Assembly: GCF_000685215.1 (NCBI RefSeq)
Contig: NZ_ARYJ01000003.1
Span: 310,001 to 374,000 of the forward strand
Length of the DNA stretch: 64,000 bases
Source of the DNA: Hyphomonas jannaschiana VP2
Lineage (GTDB): Bacteria > Pseudomonadota > Alphaproteobacteria > Caulobacterales > Hyphomonadaceae
Direction: 5' to 3'
The translations under genes were made by a program, and so were the position numbers. Of the stretch, positions 60,129 to 64,000 are shown piece by piece. The notes beneath the pieces were generated by a model that was not told where the DNA came from, searched no databases, and saw only the letters and a program-made list of their open reading frames with translations. How positions within the stretch are numbered: position 1 is the first letter of the stretch; every line of letters begins with the position of its first letter.

Positions 60129-61141
60129 ATCCTGCGCTCCTGTGTTCCGTCGCGAAAAGAGCCGGGCGTCTGACCGGCCCAGCGTTTGAACGCGCGTGTA
60201 AAAGCGCTTTGTTCTGAAAAGCCGGTCAGGAAAGCCACTTCGGCGATGGAATAGCGTGTGTCGGACAGGAATTTTTCCGCCATCTGCCGGCGGGCCTCGT
60301 CGACCAGTGCCTGAAATGTGTAACCCTGTTCGGACAAGCGGCGCTGCAGGGTTCGGGCACTCATGCCAAGGGATAAGGCGATGTCGGCGAGGGTGGGGAT
60401 ACCTTCGCTGAGCATGTTGGCGATCTGAAGGACGACCCGGCGGTCAAGCGCGCTTTCTGTCGGTTCTTCGACAAGTGTTTCTTCAATATGGGATGTCAGG
60501 AACTTCCAGATGCTTTCATCCCCGACGGCATTTGGCTGATCCAGCCGCTCTTCAGGCAGGATGATTGCGTCAATGTCTGCGCCAAAGGTGACCGGACAGC
60601 GGAAATAGGCCTCCAGGGCCGCAAGAGATCCCGCGGGTTCGGCGTGACGAAACTGGATGGCCTGGGGCTTGTTTTCCGGAAAAGTCGTTTCGCGGCACAT
60701 CGCGACATAGGTTCCCAGTGTTCCCTCGGTGGAGAGGTGCATGCCCAGCCGTTCGGGCTCCGTCCGCTGGTGGGTCCACATGCAGATCCCGTCTTTCTCG
60801 ACGAGCCGGAACGTCGCGGTTGTGTTGTACGCGCGCGCATAGCGGTCCATCCGCCGGAAAGACCGGCGCAGGGTCGGCGCAGACTTCCAGGCAAGCCCGA
60901 CAGCGCCAAAGTCCGCGCAGGTCATGGCAGCCGAAGTTCTCAGGTGAAAGCCGATGTCAGGAGCTTCGGCGGCAGCAATGGTTTCAAGCAGAGTGTAATA
61001 GGTGGTGTCACGCACCATCGTGGCCGGATTTGACGCCTCGGCTTCGGTAATGCCTGTACTTGCGAACAAATCCGACCGGTTCAGCGAAGCTGGCGACTGA
61101 TCGATCATTTTTTTTACAAACATCGCAAGGACGTATGTCAT
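60125..61141 (-). CDS. AraC-family regulator, OruR/ArgR-like type
   Basis: A 338-residue regulator with the longer N-terminal domain of the arabinose-binding-like OruR group and a C-terminal AraC double helix-turn-helix (LSLGMSARTLQRRLSEQGYT, then IAEVAFLTGFSEQSAFTRAF). ATG at 61141 follows CGGGGAAC. Possible targets are the SDR gene it faces or the dienoyl-CoA reductase gene behind it; regulators of this type often control fatty-acid-like or aromatic compounds. The 227 bases upstream hold its promoter and nothing else I can recognise. Confidence 0.86.
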   Translation of the reverse strand: MTYVLAMFVKKMIDQSPASLNRSDLFASTGITEAEASNPATMVRDTTYYTLLETIAAAEAPDIGFHLRTSAAMTCADFGAVGLAWKSAPTLRRSFRRMDRYARAYNTTATFRLVEKDGICMWTHQRTEPERLGMHLSTEGTLGTYVAMCRETTFPENKPQAIQFRHAEPAGSLAALEAYFRCPVTFGADIDAIILPEERLDQPNAVGDESIWKFLTSHIEETLVEEPTESALDRRVVLQIANMLSEGIPTLADIALSLGMSARTLQRRLSEQGYTFQALVDEARRQMAEKFLSDTRYSIAEVAFLTGFSEQSAFTRAFKRWAGQTPGSFRDGTQERRI

Positions 61142-61368
61142 GTTCCCCGATCCCGCACTTGCTGGCCAACTCACCCCGCCTGATCACCAAATACTCCCAT
61201 AGGGCGTTTTTGGCCTTGCTCAAGCCTTCATGACGTTATTTCGCCAGGCGAGGACCATTCTGTCGCGCTTGAAGTCGCTGTTGTGAGTGTGTGGCTTGAT
61301 AATAGCCGGACACCAGCATGGCAGCACATGCGAAAACAGTACAGAGAATATGCGGCCTTCTGCGGAGA

Positions 61369-63417
61369 TCAGACCTGCGCAGCCAGTCTGGCCGCCTGAT
61401 TGATTGCGCGCTTGGCGTCGAGTTCGGCAGCTTCGTATGCCCCGCCGACAAGGGACACATTCTCGGCGGAGCCTTCAAATGCGTCGTACACGTCACGTAG
61501 GGGCTCCTGACCGGCACAAAGGATGATTGTATCCACTTCCAGTGTCATCGGCTTCCCATCGACCAGACAATGCAGCCCGGCATCGTCAATGCTTTCATAA
61601 GTGACGCCCGGAACCATTTTTACGCCTTTCCGGTTCAGCGTCAGACGGTGGGTCCAACCGGTGGTTTTTCCCAGTCCTTTGCCAACGGCAGTGTCCTTGC
61701 GCTGCAACAGCCAGACTTCCCGGGGAGATTCCTCAACCACCGGCTCCACGCCTGTGACGCCGCCTCTCGGGTGGTTCTCGAAATCGATCCCCCACTCTTT
61801 GGCAAACTTGTCGATGTCGAGCGCAGACGACTTGCCCACATGGGTGATCAGCTCCGCCACATCGAAGCCAATGCCACCGGCGCCGATGATGGCAACGCGT
61901 TTGCCGATCGGCTTGTTGCCGAGAATGGCATCGATATAGCCAACCACGCTCGGATGATCGATGCCTTTGATTCCGGGAGTCCGTGGGGCAATGCCGGTCG
62001 CCAGAACGATTTCATCATAAGCGCCGGATTTGAGAAAATCCGCATCCACGCGTTTTCCGAGCTTCGCGTTCACGCCAGTCACCTCGATCTGGCGCTTGAA
62101 GTAGCGAAGCGTTTCATAAAACTCTTCTTTTCCCGGAATTCTCTTGGCCAGATTGAACTGGCCTCCAATCTCAGGGGACTGATCGAACAGGTCCACCTTG
62201 TGTCCGCGTTCGGCCGCAATTGTGGAATAGGCCAGTCCTGCAGGGCCGGCGCCTACCACAGCGATGCGCTTCGGAGCATTCGTTGGTTTGTAGACAAGCT
62301 GTGTCTCATGGCATGCGCGCGGGTTGACGAGACAGCTCACTTCCTGGTTTCCGCCAAAGGTGTGGTCAAGGCAGGCCTGATTGCAGGCGATGCAGGTATT
62401 GATTTCGTCTTCGCGGCCTTCAGCGGCCTTTTTCATGAATTGGGAGTCGGCGAGCATCGGTCGGGCCATCGAGACAAGGTCTGCGTCTCCGCGCTCCAGT
62501 ACGGCCTCCGCGACATCCGGCATGTTGATCCGGTTGCTTGTAATCACCGGAACGGAGACCTGCTTTTTCAGGCGGCCGGTCACGCTGGTGAAGGCCGCGC
62601 GTGGGACCATGGTGGCAATGGTGGGCACGGCGGATTCGTGCCAGGTAAAGTGGGTCGAGATGACCGATACGCCGGCCTTTTCCAACTCGTGGGCAAGCTG
62701 TACGACTTCTTCCCACGACATGCCCCCCTGCAGCATGTCCATGGCGGCGATGCGGAAGATGATGATGAAGTCCTCACCAACTGCTGCCCGGCTCCGGCGG
62801 ACAATCTCCAGCGGGAACCGCATGCGGTTTTCGAAGGAGCCGCCCCACCGGTCTGTGCGCAGATTGGTTTTCTCGACAAGGAAGGTTGAGAGCAGATAAC
62901 CGGCAGAGCCGATAATCTCGACCCCGTCATACCCCGCATCCTGGGCGCACTTTGCGCAATTGGCGAAGTCCGCGATCTGTTTTTCGATTCCGGTTTCATC
63001 GAGTTCGTTGGGAACGAACCGGGCGATGCGCGACCTGACCGGGGAGGGAGCGACACATTTGTCATGCGGCGCGAGCGGTCCGGAATGGAGGATCTGCATG
63101 CAGATGCGCACGTCCGGGTCTGCTGCGTGAACGGCATCCGTGATGACACGATGTCGGGCGACTTCCTCGGCGTTTGAGAGTTTGGCCCCCAACCCGCCTT
63201 CTTCATTCGGGGAAATGCCGCCGGTAATGATCAGGCCAACGCCGCCGCGGGCCCGTTCGGCGAAGAATTCCGCCATGCGGATGTGCCCGTCTTCCTGCTC
63301 TTCCAGCCCGGTATGCATTGATCCCATGATCGCCCGGTTCTTGACTGTCACGGCGCCGATCCGGAGTGGCGAAAAGAGGTGAGGGTATTTGGTCGTCGTG
63401 CTGGTCATGAAGCTCAT
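61369..63417 (-). CDS. 2,4-dienoyl-CoA reductase (NADPH), FadH-like flavin oxidoreductase
   Basis: A 682-residue multidomain enzyme. An N-terminal old-yellow-enzyme barrel (SPLRIGAVTVKNRAIM) binds FMN. The 4Fe-4S cysteines are in CIACNQACLDHTFGG plus the later SCLVNP, and two nucleotide folds follow, GAGPAGLAYSTIAAERG and IIGAGGIGFDVAELI, for FAD and NADPH. This is the FadH layout for beta-oxidation of unsaturated acyl-CoAs; trimethylamine-dehydrogenase-type relatives share it. The start is ATG at 63417 or 63408. It is divergent from an enoyl-CoA hydratase gene, supporting a beta-oxidation role. Confidence 0.87.
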   Translation of the reverse strand: MSFMTSTTTKYPHLFSPLRIGAVTVKNRAIMGSMHTGLEEQEDGHIRMAEFFAERARGGVGLIITGGISPNEEGGLGAKLSNAEEVARHRVITDAVHAADPDVRICMQILHSGPLAPHDKCVAPSPVRSRIARFVPNELDETGIEKQIADFANCAKCAQDAGYDGVEIIGSAGYLLSTFLVEKTNLRTDRWGGSFENRMRFPLEIVRRSRAAVGEDFIIIFRIAAMDMLQGGMSWEEVVQLAHELEKAGVSVISTHFTWHESAVPTIATMVPRAAFTSVTGRLKKQVSVPVITSNRINMPDVAEAVLERGDADLVSMARPMLADSQFMKKAAEGREDEINTCIACNQACLDHTFGGNQEVSCLVNPRACHETQLVYKPTNAPKRIAVVGAGPAGLAYSTIAAERGHKVDLFDQSPEIGGQFNLAKRIPGKEEFYETLRYFKRQIEVTGVNAKLGKRVDADFLKSGAYDEIVLATGIAPRTPGIKGIDHPSVVGYIDAILGNKPIGKRVAIIGAGGIGFDVAELITHVGKSSALDIDKFAKEWGIDFENHPRGGVTGVEPVVEESPREVWLLQRKDTAVGKGLGKTTGWTHRLTLNRKGVKMVPGVTYESIDDAGLHCLVDGKPMTLEVDTIILCAGQEPLRDVYDAFEGSAENVSLVGGAYEAAELDAKRAINQAARLAAQV

Positions 63418-63542
63418 CGTGTCTTGTTCGTGCTGTGGGCTCAGTCTTTGGGCAAGTCGGAGCAGAGATAAGGTTACGAAGTATCTGCCCCGGATCACAA
63501 GCTTTTTAGATCGCTTTTGCGGTATCTGAAAAGACTGACGGA

Positions 63543-63622
63543 ACCTGCCCTTGGGGAATGTTGCTGAGCCAGTATTTCGTCTGGATCGTAGGCCTACGGA
63601 AGGTCATTCCGCTAGGGCAGGT
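63543..63622. repeat. Large imperfect inverted repeat in the divergent promoter
   Basis: Arms ACCTGCCCTTGGGGAATG (63543-63560) and CATTCCGCTAGGGCAGGT (63605-63622) pair at 16 of 18 positions across a 44-base centre. The centre holds a perfect 12-base palindrome CGTAGGCCTACG (63587-63598) and a CCAG/CTGG stem. It fills most of the gap between the dienoyl-CoA reductase and enoyl-CoA hydratase genes, so paired operator sites or a cruciform-forming element are possible. Confidence 0.7.
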
Positions 63623-63682
63623 CTTGCTTGCCCGGCGTATGTCCATTCACACTCATGGGAAGAAAGATGAAGGTGAAAGACC

Positions 63683-64000
63683 ATGAAATCCGACTATCAG
63701 GCCCTGATTCTGGAGCAGGCTGGTGAGGTTCTGACCATCCGGATGAACCGTCCGGACCGGCTGAATGCGTTGAACCCGCAACTGGTTTCAGAACTCAGAG
63801 ACGTGTTCCAATCCCTGTATTTCGAGCGGTCTGTCCGAGTGGTCATCCTCGAAGGTGCCGGCCGCGCATTCTGTGCCGGGCTGGACCTCAAGGAGCCTTC
63901 AGGAAGCCAGGGCAAAAGAAGTATCGAGCAGGGATTGGACAATCAGAGGTCCATTGCCGAGATCTATGTGGCGATGCGGCGGTGCCCTCAGTCGATTATC
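63683..64000 (+). CDS. Enoyl-CoA hydratase/isomerase family protein (partial, cut by right edge)
   Basis: The first 106 residues of a crotonase-fold protein; the frame is open to the end of the window. LTIRMNRPDRLNALN near residue 17 and ILEGAGRAFCAGLDLKE near residue 55 are the oxyanion-hole stretches of the family. ATG at 63683 has AAGG in the purine-rich run upstream. Divergent from a 2,4-dienoyl-CoA reductase gene, it probably serves beta-oxidation of an unsaturated or modified acyl-CoA. The catalytic glutamates lie beyond the visible part, so hydratase and isomerase cannot be told apart. Confidence 0.88.
   Translation, partial: MKSDYQALILEQAGEVLTIRMNRPDRLNALNPQLVSELRDVFQSLYFERSVRVVILEGAGRAFCAGLDLKEPSGSQGKRSIEQGLDNQRSIAEIYVAMRRCPQSII

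Noticed and set aside
61008..61223. 71-codon minus-strand frame in the AraC upstream region
   Set aside because: It overlaps the AraC start in another frame, has no ribosome site and no recognisable motif.
61570..62889. Long open frame (about 439 codons) on the plus strand
   Set aside because: It lies wholly antisense to the dienoyl-CoA reductase gene, whose FMN, FeS, FAD and NADPH motifs are intact.
1..64000. Search for CRISPR arrays, tRNA/rRNA genes, transposases, integrases and attachment-site repeats
   Set aside because: None were seen by eye. The long exact repeats expected of arrays or insertion-sequence ends are absent; only short operator-like repeats and hairpins stand out.

Overview
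The window is GC-rich, tightly packed DNA with about sixty genes. It shows no tRNA, rRNA, insertion sequence, phage gene or CRISPR array, and no gap longer than 300 bases. Four TonB-dependent receptors sit next to catabolic genes and different regulator families. Sox genes, dad and bet genes and a full molybdenum cofactor set are also present. This suggests the chromosome of a free-living, nutrient-scavenging alphaproteobacterium, perhaps a Hyphomonadaceae or Caulobacterales-like marine heterotroph. The taxon is an inference from gene content only.

Layout. (1) 1-11.2 kb: a minus-strand aminotransferase, alanine racemase and D-amino acid dehydrogenase set (cut by the left edge) faces a plus-strand PfkB kinase, class II aldolase and orphan N,N-dimethylformamidase-like large subunit. 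A TonB receptor with an MFS transporter and a divergent TetR gene follow. Similar operator-like sequences lie in front of these units, so they may be one regulon. (2) 11.2-26.2 kb: a degradative island with a lipoprotein carboxylesterase, GH3 glycosidase, TonB receptor, TetR regulator, GPH-type sugar symporter, lipoprotein sulfatase and lipoprotein esterase. It is followed by a 2-oxoacid dehydrogenase set in which E2 is split into a free lipoyl domain and a free catalytic domain, with its own lipoate ligase. (3) 26.2-32.5 kb: an AraC gene divergent from an acyl-CoA ligase, TonB receptor, cupin and SDR operon. (4) 32.6-42.6 kb: a betaine/choline-like locus with a TonB receptor, BetB-like dehydrogenase, 3-hydroxyisobutyrate dehydrogenase-like protein, two tandem BetI-like TetR genes, a PhyH dioxygenase, a BetA-like GMC oxidase and an MFS transporter. 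Its two divergent promoters share a 14-base motif. (5) 42.7-46.0 kb: an FMN reductase, LysR, an extradiol-dioxygenase-like protein and one unrecognised gene.

(6) 59.0 down to 46.1 kb: seventeen consecutive minus-strand genes, spaced by at most 29 bases or overlapping by a few. In order they encode a two-subunit exported xanthine-dehydrogenase-family hydroxylase, a monohaem cytochrome, a flavocytochrome-c-type flavoprotein, SoxX, SoxY, SoxZ, SoxA, a short ModE-like regulator, an XdhC-MobA fusion, a TauE exporter, MoaA, MoaD, MoaE, MoaB, MoaC and MoeA. There is no soxB or soxCD in the window. This apparent single operon, joining a molybdenum hydroxylase, a partial Sox system and cofactor synthesis, is the strongest candidate for an undescribed system. 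(7) 59.3-64.0 kb: an SDR gene, an AraC gene, a 2,4-dienoyl-CoA reductase and the start of an enoyl-CoA hydratase, the last two divided by a large imperfect inverted repeat.
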